This document shows, one piece after another, positions 15,923 through 22,381 of a stretch of 44,722 nucleotides of DNA (positions are counted from its first letter, which is position 1; each line of letters starts with the position of its first letter). The notes under the pieces are model-generated. The model saw only the letters and a program-made list of their open reading frames with translations. It was not told the origin of the DNA and ran no database searches. The position numbers were made by a program, and so were the translations under genes. The stretch comes from Legionella shakespearei DSM 23087 (lineage in GTDB: Bacteria > Pseudomonadota > Gammaproteobacteria > Legionellales > Legionellaceae): positions 46,826 to 91,547 of the forward strand of contig NZ_KB892385.1 in the NCBI RefSeq assembly GCF_000373765.1, written 5' to 3'.

Positions 15923-16915
15923 TTATTTAGGAGTCAGAGTATTCGTCAGCATTCCTTTAACTGCCTCGGCTAATCCCTTGAGACTGTGATCTGCTACAGA
16001 TTGTTCGAAGTTATTCAGTTCCTGGTCTTCAAGTAATCCCACCCTATCTTCCCATTTTTTCATCTTTAAATTGGTGCGTAAGTTTCTTAGCGACGCTATA
16101 TGATTTCGGTCTTCTATATAAATCAGTCGTCTTTGTACTGAACTGGCGAAGGTTTCTTGCTTTCGGTTGACTATTTCCATATTGTTTTCTGACTGTGCCT
16201 GTAATGCTGCAACATCATGCTTTGTTCTGGCTAACCTTACGGGCAGCTTACTGACAATGACTTTAAAATTATAGACATCATCCAGTTCGGAAGGATCTTC
16301 AACGCCAGAAGAAACTGCCTGACGGTAAGAGTCTAGCTCCTGGAGCGTTTTATTGGTTGCCTCCTGGTTCTGATGTTCACTCATGTATTCATAAGTGCTT
16401 ACAAATTCATCCTGGTTGGAAAGCATGGCGACACTGTCGAGAGTAAAATAAGGGCAGGTTTTTCCCGCTTGCTGTAGTGTATCCGTAGCAAGAAAAACAG
16501 TTAAATTGCAGTATTTGCTCAAAAAACCAAATCCCAGTGTATTACTTAATCTGGTCGCCAACACTGTGGATTGCTTCAACCCCAAAGGATCACAGACCAG
16601 TATATTTAAAGTAGGGGGTGTTTCTGAACCTTTAAAATCAAACTCTAAAAATGACCAGTGGTTCACTATGTTATCCCAATTGGCGTAGGCAATCTGAAAG
16701 CGAAAGTCTTTTGTACATTCACTTATCAGGTCTGCAATACTATTTCCCAACTCCTCCACCTCATCATCTTGCATGGCAAAAGCATTAAATTCTATGTTGT
16801 TTTCAAGGCGATCCATTTTTTTTAAATGTAAGGCAAAGGCAAGAGCGTCTTTGGATACATGGCCTGGTTTGCCCAGCGCCTGCAATAATTCTTTGATTTC
16901 CTGTATGCTTTTCAT
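15923..16915 (-). CDS. Orphan protein, effector-like
   Basis: About 330 residues from the ATG at 16915; a TTG four codons earlier is also open. Soluble, no signal peptide, no family recognised. Residues about 90-170 look like an alpha/beta core (TLNILVCDPLGLKQS, then LTVFLATDTLQQAG). The segment from about 210 onward is helical and charged. The C-terminus (ADHSLKGLAEAVKGMLTNTL) is helical. It neighbours two paralogous membrane proteins and another orphan, a setting typical of Dot/Icm effector islands. A TATAAT lies about 25 bases upstream of the start. Confidence 0.7.
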   Translation of the reverse strand: MKSIQEIKELLQALGKPGHVSKDALAFALHLKKMDRLENNIEFNAFAMQDDEVEELGNSIADLISECTKDFRFQIAYANWDNIVNHWSFLEFDFKGSETPPTLNILVCDPLGLKQSTVLATRLSNTLGFGFLSKYCNLTVFLATDTLQQAGKTCPYFTLDSVAMLSNQDEFVSTYEYMSEHQNQEATNKTLQELDSYRQAVSSGVEDPSELDDVYNFKVIVSKLPVRLARTKHDVAALQAQSENNMEIVNRKQETFASSVQRRLIYIEDRNHIASLRNLRTNLKMKKWEDRVGLLEDQELNNFEQSVADHSLKGLAEAVKGMLTNTLTPK

Positions 16916-17091
16916 ATAGTAGTTCAAATAAGTAGTTTACAGTAATTATATACTATCAATCTTAAACAATTCTTAAGGAAGGGGAATCATGAGTCATCAG
17001 TTCAATCGGATGAACCTGAAAAATTAACCAGGGATTTTTCAATGAAATGAGGAATGCTCATCCTTGAGCGACGTATTTATTTCGAGTTTAC

Positions 17092-17532
17092 TTACGAGGG
17101 GGCATATTCAGAACGGGCTTCTTCTTGCTGTTCATCTGTTGATTTGGCAAATAAGCTGCCGACTAAATCGACTGCATTAATGAACGGGCTTGCTAATGCA
17201 GCGAGTCCAGCACCTACTGTAAAAAGAGTACAGATCAATAAATCCTCGCCTCTGCTTTTAGCTGTCTTAGTGTCCATTTTTATCAAATTGAAAACCGCAT
17301 CCAAGGCTATTATCAGGCTTGAGATCATCAATTCAGCAGTAAATATGCTCAGGAATATTGGAGCGGAAGCTACATATGCTGCTCTTTTAAAGAAATTACC
17401 TGTAGAAGTATAAGGTTGAAAGAAGACTGGGCCGAATTTTTCGGGATCATCGCTAATTAATTTAGCAATTGCCTGCGCAGTGGTTCCTGAATGTACAAGC
17501 AGAAATTCATTCATATCGTCAATGAAAGACAT
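17092..17532 (-). CDS. Tandem paralogue 1: small membrane protein with Glu-rich tail
   Basis: The 146 residues start at the ATG 17532 (GGAG eight bases upstream), after a promoter at 17569-17597. Residues 1-50 are soluble (MNEFLLVHSGTTAQAIAKLI). Then come the motif PVFFQPYTSTGNFFKRAAY and two or three long hydrophobic segments (about 55-120). The tail is short and acidic (KSTDEQQEEARSEYAPS). It is a clear paralogue of the gene at 17714-18220. The Glu-rich C-terminus is of the kind read by Dot/Icm, and a hairpin-type membrane insertion is likely. No known family. Confidence 0.75.
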   Translation of the reverse strand: MSFIDDMNEFLLVHSGTTAQAIAKLISDDPEKFGPVFFQPYTSTGNFFKRAAYVASAPIFLSIFTAELMISSLIIALDAVFNLIKMDTKTAKSRGEDLLICTLFTVGAGLAALASPFINAVDLVGSLFAKSTDEQQEEARSEYAPS

Positions 17533-17568
17533 GGTTAAAGCTCCAAAGTTAAGTTTGAGTGACGCATT

Positions 17569-17597
17569 ATTGTACAATAAGTTGGCAGTATTAGCAA
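17569..17597 (-). promoter_or_regulatory. Promoter of tandem paralogue 1
   Basis: On the minus strand, TTGCTA (-35) and TACAAT (-10) are separated by 17 bases. The -10 box sits inside the palindrome ATTGTACAAT. The same arrangement precedes the second paralogue. Confidence 0.6.
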
Positions 17598-17713
17598 TAG
17601 AGTATTTGGTTTTGCATTCGCTTTATGATTGGAAGGAGCTATAAGGCAGTACAAAAGGGGATTGGCATGAAGAGAGGATATTGCTCATCCTTGAGCAATT
17701 AACTATCCGATTA

Positions 17714-18220
17714 TCAGGGTTGAAACGCTGGTACGTGATCAGAACTTTCTTGATCAGATAAGTCTTCTTCCTCTGTAGAAGTTGACGCGCTATTTTCAGA
17801 TTCTTCCGAACTGCTGTCATTTTGCGTTGCTTCGGATTTAACAAACAGGCTGCCAACCAAATCAACAGAATTAACCAAAGGACTTACAGCCGCAGCAAAC
17901 AGGGCAATAGCAGTAGCAAGAACACTAACTAACATCCGTTGAGCATTGAGTATTGCATTTGCCATATCCAGAGTTACTAAATTATAAACGGCACGTATTC
18001 CTGAAATTAGGGTCAGTGCTGCTACTTCAAGGGCAACTACAGACAAAAAGACAGGCGCTGTAGCTATATATGCTGCTCTTTTAGCAAAATTACCAAGTGA
18101 CGTGTAGGGCTTAAAAAATACTGGGCCATAGTGTTCAGGGTGCTCGGCGATCAGTTTGTCAATTGATTGACCGGTAGGGCCAGAGTGTTTCAGGAAAAAA
18201 TCATTTATATCGAAAGACAT
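17714..18220 (-). CDS. Tandem paralogue 2: small membrane protein with acidic tail
   Basis: The 168 residues start at ATG 18220 with GGAG upstream. It is collinear with paralogue 1. The shared run is SIDKLIAEHPEHYGPVFF versus AIAKLISDDPEKFGPVFF, followed by KPYTSLGNFAKRAAY and matching hydrophobic segments and VNSVDLVGSLFVKS. Its tail is longer and strongly acidic (SSSEESENSAS, then STEEEDLSDQESSD), a good Dot/Icm E-block candidate. The pair probably arose by tandem duplication including the promoter. Function unknown; membrane-inserted effector is the leading guess. Confidence 0.78.
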   Translation of the reverse strand: MSFDINDFFLKHSGPTGQSIDKLIAEHPEHYGPVFFKPYTSLGNFAKRAAYIATAPVFLSVVALEVAALTLISGIRAVYNLVTLDMANAILNAQRMLVSVLATAIALFAAAVSPLVNSVDLVGSLFVKSEATQNDSSSEESENSASTSTEEEDLSDQESSDHVPAFQP

Positions 18221-18256
18221 TGAGAAAACTCCATAATTTAAATTTTGTGGCAACCC

Positions 18257-18285
18257 ATTGTACAATGAATTTATTATACCCGCAA
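18257..18285 (-). promoter_or_regulatory. Promoter of tandem paralogue 2
   Basis: On the minus strand, TTGCGG and TACAAT are 17 bases apart, with the -10 inside ATTGTACAAT exactly as at paralogue 1. Confidence 0.6.
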
Positions 18286-18300
18286 TTATTGGTTCATTTG

Positions 18301-18309
18301 TGATACAAT
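18301..18309 (+). promoter_or_regulatory. Extended -10 for the divergent orphan gene
   Basis: TGATACAAT has the form TG-N-TACAAT. A start of transcription about seven bases later would fall after the first ATG (18310), favouring translation from ATG 18340. Confidence 0.45.
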
Positions 18310-18339
18310 ATGTTTCTTTTTGATATTTTTGGTGTGTCC

Positions 18340-19131
18340 ATGTCAAAAACTGAACGAGAGCATTATATTCTGGCTAATGATTTATTACATGAATTATTTG
18401 CAGCTGATCCTCATAATCCCATGTTACATTCCATAAAAGGAAACCTGGAGCATGTCTATAACTGGCTGCCTTCAGAAAAGGCTCTATATGATCCGCAGAA
18501 TAAAAAACATGTGGCTGCCAGGCAATCACTGGAAGCTGCGGTCATTATTTTACAGTCTATAAAAAAATGCAACAGTGAGTACATTCAAACAACTCCGGAT
18601 CCGCAAAATAACCCTTTATTTAAAAACATGCTTCAAGGAAGCCATGTTCTGATTGATGATAATGGTGCTTTCGTAGACGCCGTGAAATCACAGATTACCC
18701 TGGTGAAGCGTTACAGTTCTCACTACAAAAAAGAAAAAATTGCAGAATTAAAAAAGGACTTTCCAGATTTAACTCCCAAACAGTTGGAAGACAAATTTAA
18801 TCATGCCAAACCTGACTATTCCTTGCGGGCAGAGGTGGTCTTTAATGAGCTTTTAATGGGACAGATCCAGATAGATGAAAAAAAATACAGCTGGCTACAG
18901 TTAGAAGGGCATTCTCACCAGCCCCGAACCGTTTATAACTCTACTTTACTTAACGTGTTAGATCGTATGCTGCAATGGGTCAATTACAGTATAGAAAAAT
19001 TGGGACATCATATGGATTATCTGCGTTATCGCTTTCATGGTCGCACTATGAATATTGGACAATACGGTAAATCCAGCTTTACTGAGTCCAATCCTCTAAG
19101 GTTGGATGCGCGTGAAGCAACCTTGGTGTAA
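18340..19131 (+). CDS. Orphan protein, effector-like
   Basis: The 263 residues run from ATG 18340; ATG 18310 is in frame but lies on a likely -10 box and has no ribosome site. Soluble and largely helical, with a Lys-rich stretch near 120-150 (KKEKIAELKKDFPDLTPKQL) and a C-terminal part rich in aromatic residues and His (HMDYLRYRFHGRTMN). No family recognised. It is divergent from the tandem paralogues, with which it shares a compact 120-bp regulatory region. It could be co-regulated with them. Confidence 0.7.
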   Translation: MSKTEREHYILANDLLHELFAADPHNPMLHSIKGNLEHVYNWLPSEKALYDPQNKKHVAARQSLEAAVIILQSIKKCNSEYIQTTPDPQNNPLFKNMLQGSHVLIDDNGAFVDAVKSQITLVKRYSSHYKKEKIAELKKDFPDLTPKQLEDKFNHAKPDYSLRAEVVFNELLMGQIQIDEKKYSWLQLEGHSHQPRTVYNSTLLNVLDRMLQWVNYSIEKLGHHMDYLRYRFHGRTMNIGQYGKSSFTESNPLRLDAREATLV

Positions 19132-19133
19132 TT

Positions 19134-19209
19134 GTAGCCCGGTCTGCTTGTAGCCGGGATGGTGCCACACTTAAGCTTTCTCATCCCGGTTGCGAGCAAG
19201 CCGGGCTAC
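19134..19209. repeat. Palindromic repeat family E, copy 2
   Basis: GTAGCCCGGTCTGCTTGTAG and GTTGCGAGCAAGCCGGGCTAC are imperfect inverted arms with a spacer including GGTGCCACAC. Confidence 0.85.
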
Positions 19210-19231
19210 TTTGACTAAATCAGTCTCTGTG

Positions 19232-19416
19232 CCGCAACAAAAATTCCGCTTCCTGACGGTCGCAGCTCGGTATTCGTGCGTTCGCAGATACTTCATCGTG
19301 CACCGGAAACCGAGCCGCGACCGTAAGGAAGCGGAACAGTTCGATGCACTCCATTGTTGATTCCTCATTAGGTGTACATCCAAAAGTTCCGCTCCCTCAC
19401 GGTCGCGGCTCGGTTT
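19232..19416. repeat. Palindromic repeat family A, three-arm copy
   Basis: Three arms alternate in orientation: ACGGTCGCAGCTCGG near 19256, CCGAGCCGCGACCGT near 19311, and ACGGTCGCGGCTCGG near 19399. The first pair encloses the usual GTGCACC linker, and the second encloses unrelated sequence. Confidence 0.88.
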
Positions 19417-19609
19417 TCTTTAGGTAATGAGAGCATAAGCAAACAGAAGAGGTAGTGCTGATAAATAAATCATTTTCGTGGGGATACTTCAGTTCAGGAT
19501 AACGTTTTGCTAACTACTACCCAGACAGTGGATATAAAATAATCATTGAGAATTTGCACGAAGATTATTATCATGCCCCCTCAAGGAGATGAGCTAAAGA
19601 GGGAACAGA

Positions 19610-20806
19610 TTGAAACACTTTATACTTAATCCCACACTGATAAAAGCTGGTGATGAGTGGTCTGCGGGATTGATCAAGACTTTAATAGCCAAAAAGGGAA
19701 TGACGCCGCTTATCGAACAGGGTCGATATAAACTTAAACTGAATTCTCAACTCGTTGAGGTGACTTTGACTCATGACCTGGCGCCACATTGGCGAGACAA
19801 AAAATCAGGCATCTGTCTTGAAGTGTTACCCCAGGAACAGCATTCTTCAGGTGGTCAGGCAAAAATTTTCTGTTCTCTAGGCAAACTCGTTCCTGAGCGC
19901 GGTTATTCCTTTACTCCCGCACTGGATGAAGAAAAGCAACGCGTAGTCAAATATTACGATGATGATGAAACCAGTGCTTCTGAATGGAGGCATGTACCCA
20001 CTTATGCAGGAAAAGCCAGATTTTTCCCCCATTTACATGCCAAACCACCTACTGTTTCCTCAGATAAAGTCACTGTAGTGATGAGAAAAATTCCGGGAAT
20101 AGATTTATTTTCACTTCTGGATCTTTGCCAGGCTAATAAAATCACACTTACAACAGGAGACCGTTTTAAACTGAGTATCGCATTCATCACCGCACTTCAG
20201 AACGAATTCCATAAGCGTGGTTATTTGCACAGAGACATTAAGCCTGAAAATGTGATGGTAGATTTGAAAACTTACAGAGTCACAATGATTGATCCGGATT
20301 TTAGTGCTCCATTGGATGCTGAGGGGAAGGTCATTGATAAAAAAATAGTGGGGAGTTATGAGTTTATATCCCCTGAAATTTTGAAAGCCATCAGCCAAAA
20401 TGTCACAGCAGAACTGCCTTATACGCTGCAAAGTGATTTGTATGCGGCAGGACTGGTACTTGCCCAGATATGGGGGGATTGGTCCTCTTTTCCGGGAATC
20501 TATTGGGAGCAACTGCCTTCACAACAGGTTTATGCCTGGGTGTTAAATTTTCATCAACAAAGAAAATGGGATGGGTTGTTTAAAAATACTGCCTTTTCTG
20601 AACAAGACACCATGACAAGCGAGATGGCTAAAATCAAAGTGGAACTGGAAAACCTGTTTAACCGATTGACCAACCTTACAGATCCCATAAAACGGGGTAC
20701 TTTGGACGAGGCTCTTCTGGAGATGGAAATGCTTGATGTCCGCTATCAAACGGAAGTACAGGAAGAGGAGTGGGTAAACAGTTTAAGTGCTCTAACAATT
20801 AAATAA
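19610..20806 (+). CDS. Eukaryotic-type Ser/Thr protein kinase, LegK-like
   Basis: The 398-residue protein has a kinase domain from about 75 to 345. The Gly loop is SSGGQAKIF, with the likely ATP-binding lysine K114 in RVVKYYDD. The catalytic loop YLHRDIKPENVMV has D209, K211 and N214. A DFG-like site is altered to DPDFS (D228), and FISPEIL stands for the APE motif. The N-terminal 70 residues and the tail (TEVQEEEWVNSLSALTIK) are extra. The tail is a good E-block-type Dot/Icm signal, so a translocated kinase is likely. The start is TTG with GAGGGA five bases upstream; no in-frame ATG precedes it. The substrate is unknown. Confidence 0.85.
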   Translation: MKHFILNPTLIKAGDEWSAGLIKTLIAKKGMTPLIEQGRYKLKLNSQLVEVTLTHDLAPHWRDKKSGICLEVLPQEQHSSGGQAKIFCSLGKLVPERGYSFTPALDEEKQRVVKYYDDDETSASEWRHVPTYAGKARFFPHLHAKPPTVSSDKVTVVMRKIPGIDLFSLLDLCQANKITLTTGDRFKLSIAFITALQNEFHKRGYLHRDIKPENVMVDLKTYRVTMIDPDFSAPLDAEGKVIDKKIVGSYEFISPEILKAISQNVTAELPYTLQSDLYAAGLVLAQIWGDWSSFPGIYWEQLPSQQVYAWVLNFHQQRKWDGLFKNTAFSEQDTMTSEMAKIKVELENLFNRLTNLTDPIKRGTLDEALLEMEMLDVRYQTEVQEEEWVNSLSALTIK

Positions 20807-20854
20807 GACCTGGTGTAGAATATTTTTAATTAACTCAGTGCAAGGACGGGGATT

Positions 20855-21049
20855 ATGAACAAACTTTTAAGCAGCATCGTACTTTTGTGTGCATTGACTT
20901 CTACAACTTATGCCGATCAGGATCAAGATGCCTGTGTCGCCGAGTTTAATAATCAGTGTATGGCTAAATGTCAGGAAACTGATGATATTAATTGTCCAGC
21001 GGCCTGCCAGAATCAGGCAGTAAACCAGTGTCAGGATGCAGGTCAATAA
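20855..21049 (+). CDS. Small Cys-rich secreted protein
   Basis: The 64 residues start with a signal peptide (about 1-20, ending TYA-DQ). The mature part of about 44 residues has six cysteines in the pattern C-C-xxx-C-C-xxx-C-C (DACVA, NQCMAKCQ, NCPAACQ, NQCQ). It should fold through disulfides in the periplasm. The ATG has AAGGACGGGG upstream. Its stop codon directly abuts the next ATG, so it is translationally coupled to the thioesterase. No named family. Confidence 0.75.
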   Translation: MNKLLSSIVLLCALTSTTYADQDQDACVAEFNNQCMAKCQETDDINCPAACQNQAVNQCQDAGQ

Positions 21050-21475
21050 ATGTCTATATGGTTTAATAAACAGATTGCAATTGACGAGTTGAATCGGCGT
21101 GGCAGAAACACCATGTCTGAGTTTCTTGGCATCGAATTTATCGAAATTGGCGATGATTTTTTAACGGCAACCATGCCAGTAAACGAGAGAACCAGGCAGC
21201 CTATAGGCATCCTTCATGGGGGAGCCAATGTGGTACTGGCTGAGACCGTAGCCAGCACCGCGGCCAATGCCGTTGTGGATTTAAGCAAATTTTATTGCGT
21301 TGGCCTTGAAATTAATGCCAATCACATACGCTCAGTGAAGGAGGGTATGGTTACGGCGATAACAAAGCCAATACATCTCGGGCGTACAACGCAAATATGG
21401 GAAATTAATCTCTTTAACGAAGAGGGTAAAAGGACCTGTATCTCAAGAATGACTGCATCCGTTTTAAGCCGATAA
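21050..21475 (+). CDS. Hotdog-fold thioesterase, YdiI/MenI-like
   Basis: The 141-residue single-domain acyl-CoA thioesterase closely follows E. coli YdiI. Shared features are IGDDFLTATMPVNERTRQP, GILHGGANVVLAETVAS with the catalytic Glu, and VGLEINANHIRSVKEG. YdiI/MenI hydrolyses 1,4-dihydroxy-2-naphthoyl-CoA in menaquinone synthesis and also other aryl- or acyl-CoAs. No menaquinone genes are nearby, so a broader detoxifying role is equally possible. The start ATG follows the previous stop with no gap and only a weak ribosome site, suggesting coupling to the Cys-rich peptide gene. Confidence 0.9.
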   Translation: MSIWFNKQIAIDELNRRGRNTMSEFLGIEFIEIGDDFLTATMPVNERTRQPIGILHGGANVVLAETVASTAANAVVDLSKFYCVGLEINANHIRSVKEGMVTAITKPIHLGRTTQIWEINLFNEEGKRTCISRMTASVLSR

Positions 21476-21517
21476 ACGGATGAGAGATTAAATAACGCAG
21501 GGATACTCTGGTTTTAA

Positions 21518-21548
21518 TTGGCTCTCATTGTATTCTTATGATACAATG
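21518..21548 (+). promoter_or_regulatory. Promoter with inverted repeat upstream of the LuxR gene
   Basis: TTGGCT (21518-21523) and TACAAT (21542-21547) are 18 bases apart. Between and over the -10 lies a perfect inverted repeat, CATTGTAT (21526-21533) and ATACAATG (21541-21548). It is a good candidate operator for a dimeric regulator, possibly the LuxR-type product of the next gene. Confidence 0.55.
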
Positions 21549-21583
21549 TTGCCATGATACAAAAATGGCTATGACATCCTCTA

Positions 21584-22372
21584 ATGGAAAAAGATAAAGT
21601 TATTAAAGAGTTTCTGAGAATCTCCACCGATTTATCTGAACTGGCAAAACCCCTTGAGCAGGCATCAATCACCTGCTTTTCTTATTTAAAAAACTTTAAA
21701 CATCAGGCACAGATTAATTTATCATCCCAACCCCAATGGATTGATGATTATTATTCCTTGCAACTGTATAAATCCAGTGAGTATGAAGGATCTCCAATCA
21801 ATTATAATGAGGAGCTTTCTCTTTGGTCTTCAGTCAATATGGACAGTTCGGTCATTCGACATGGCAAAGATTATTTTAATAGTGATCACGGCATTACCCT
21901 TATTAATAAAAGTGAGCAGGGGACAGAGTTTTATTTTTTCTCCGGAGCTTCCGATGATTTGAGTATGCACAATAAACTGATTAATAACGTTAATTTTTTA
22001 AAACATTTTGTTTTGTATTTTAAAGATAAAATGAGTAATGAACTTAATGCTCTGGAACGGGATAAATGTTTTATCCAAAAACCATACAATGCCCAAAATG
22101 ACTATAATTTAAAAATTACCAGCGATGATGTTTCTCTGAAAGTAAACAGGCTTCATTTAAACATTAATAATCAGGAAGTACGATTTTCACCTCGGGAAAC
22201 AGAATGTATACGGCAATTGCTGAAATTTAAAACTGCCGGACAATTGGCTGAAAGTATGTCGGTAACCATCCGCACAGTGGAATGTTTTATCGAGCAGATC
22301 AAACGGAAGATGAATGTGTACAGTAAACAGGAGTTATTGGAAAAGCTGATAAATTTACGCGAATTTTTATAG
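21584..22372 (+). CDS. LuxR-type transcriptional regulator
   Basis: The 262 residues end in a LuxR/GerE helix-turn-helix (about 205-258): FSPRETECIRQLLKFKTAGQ, then TIRTVECFIEQIKRKMN. The N-terminal 180 residues are a putative sensor domain of a type common in Legionella LuxR proteins. It is not a receiver (no phospho-Asp motif) and not clearly an autoinducer-binding domain. The ribosome site is weak. It is 9 bp upstream of the NLR-like gene on the same strand, so they form an operon. The inverted repeat in its promoter suggests self-regulation. Confidence 0.88.
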   Translation: MEKDKVIKEFLRISTDLSELAKPLEQASITCFSYLKNFKHQAQINLSSQPQWIDDYYSLQLYKSSEYEGSPINYNEELSLWSSVNMDSSVIRHGKDYFNSDHGITLINKSEQGTEFYFFSGASDDLSMHNKLINNVNFLKHFVLYFKDKMSNELNALERDKCFIQKPYNAQNDYNLKITSDDVSLKVNRLHLNINNQEVRFSPRETECIRQLLKFKTAGQLAESMSVTIRTVECFIEQIKRKMNVYSKQELLEKLINLREFL

Positions 22373-22381
22373 GGGAAGAGG

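Larger units (their letters stand above)
19132..19609. other. Gene-free stretch: repeats, then kinase leader
   Basis: A family E pair (19134-19209) and a three-arm family A element (19232-19416) occupy the first 290 bp. The last 190 bp form the AT-rich leader of the kinase gene. TATAAA near 19535 is a possible -10 box. Confidence 0.65.

Noticed and set aside
19171..19383. Minus-strand frame of 70 codons
   Set aside because: It reads through the three-arm family A element; the peptide recurs near 3.4 and 15.7 kb only because the repeat does.
19589..19597. Leader mini-frame ATG AGC TAA before the kinase
   Set aside because: AAGGAG touches the ATG with no spacing, so initiation there is unlikely.
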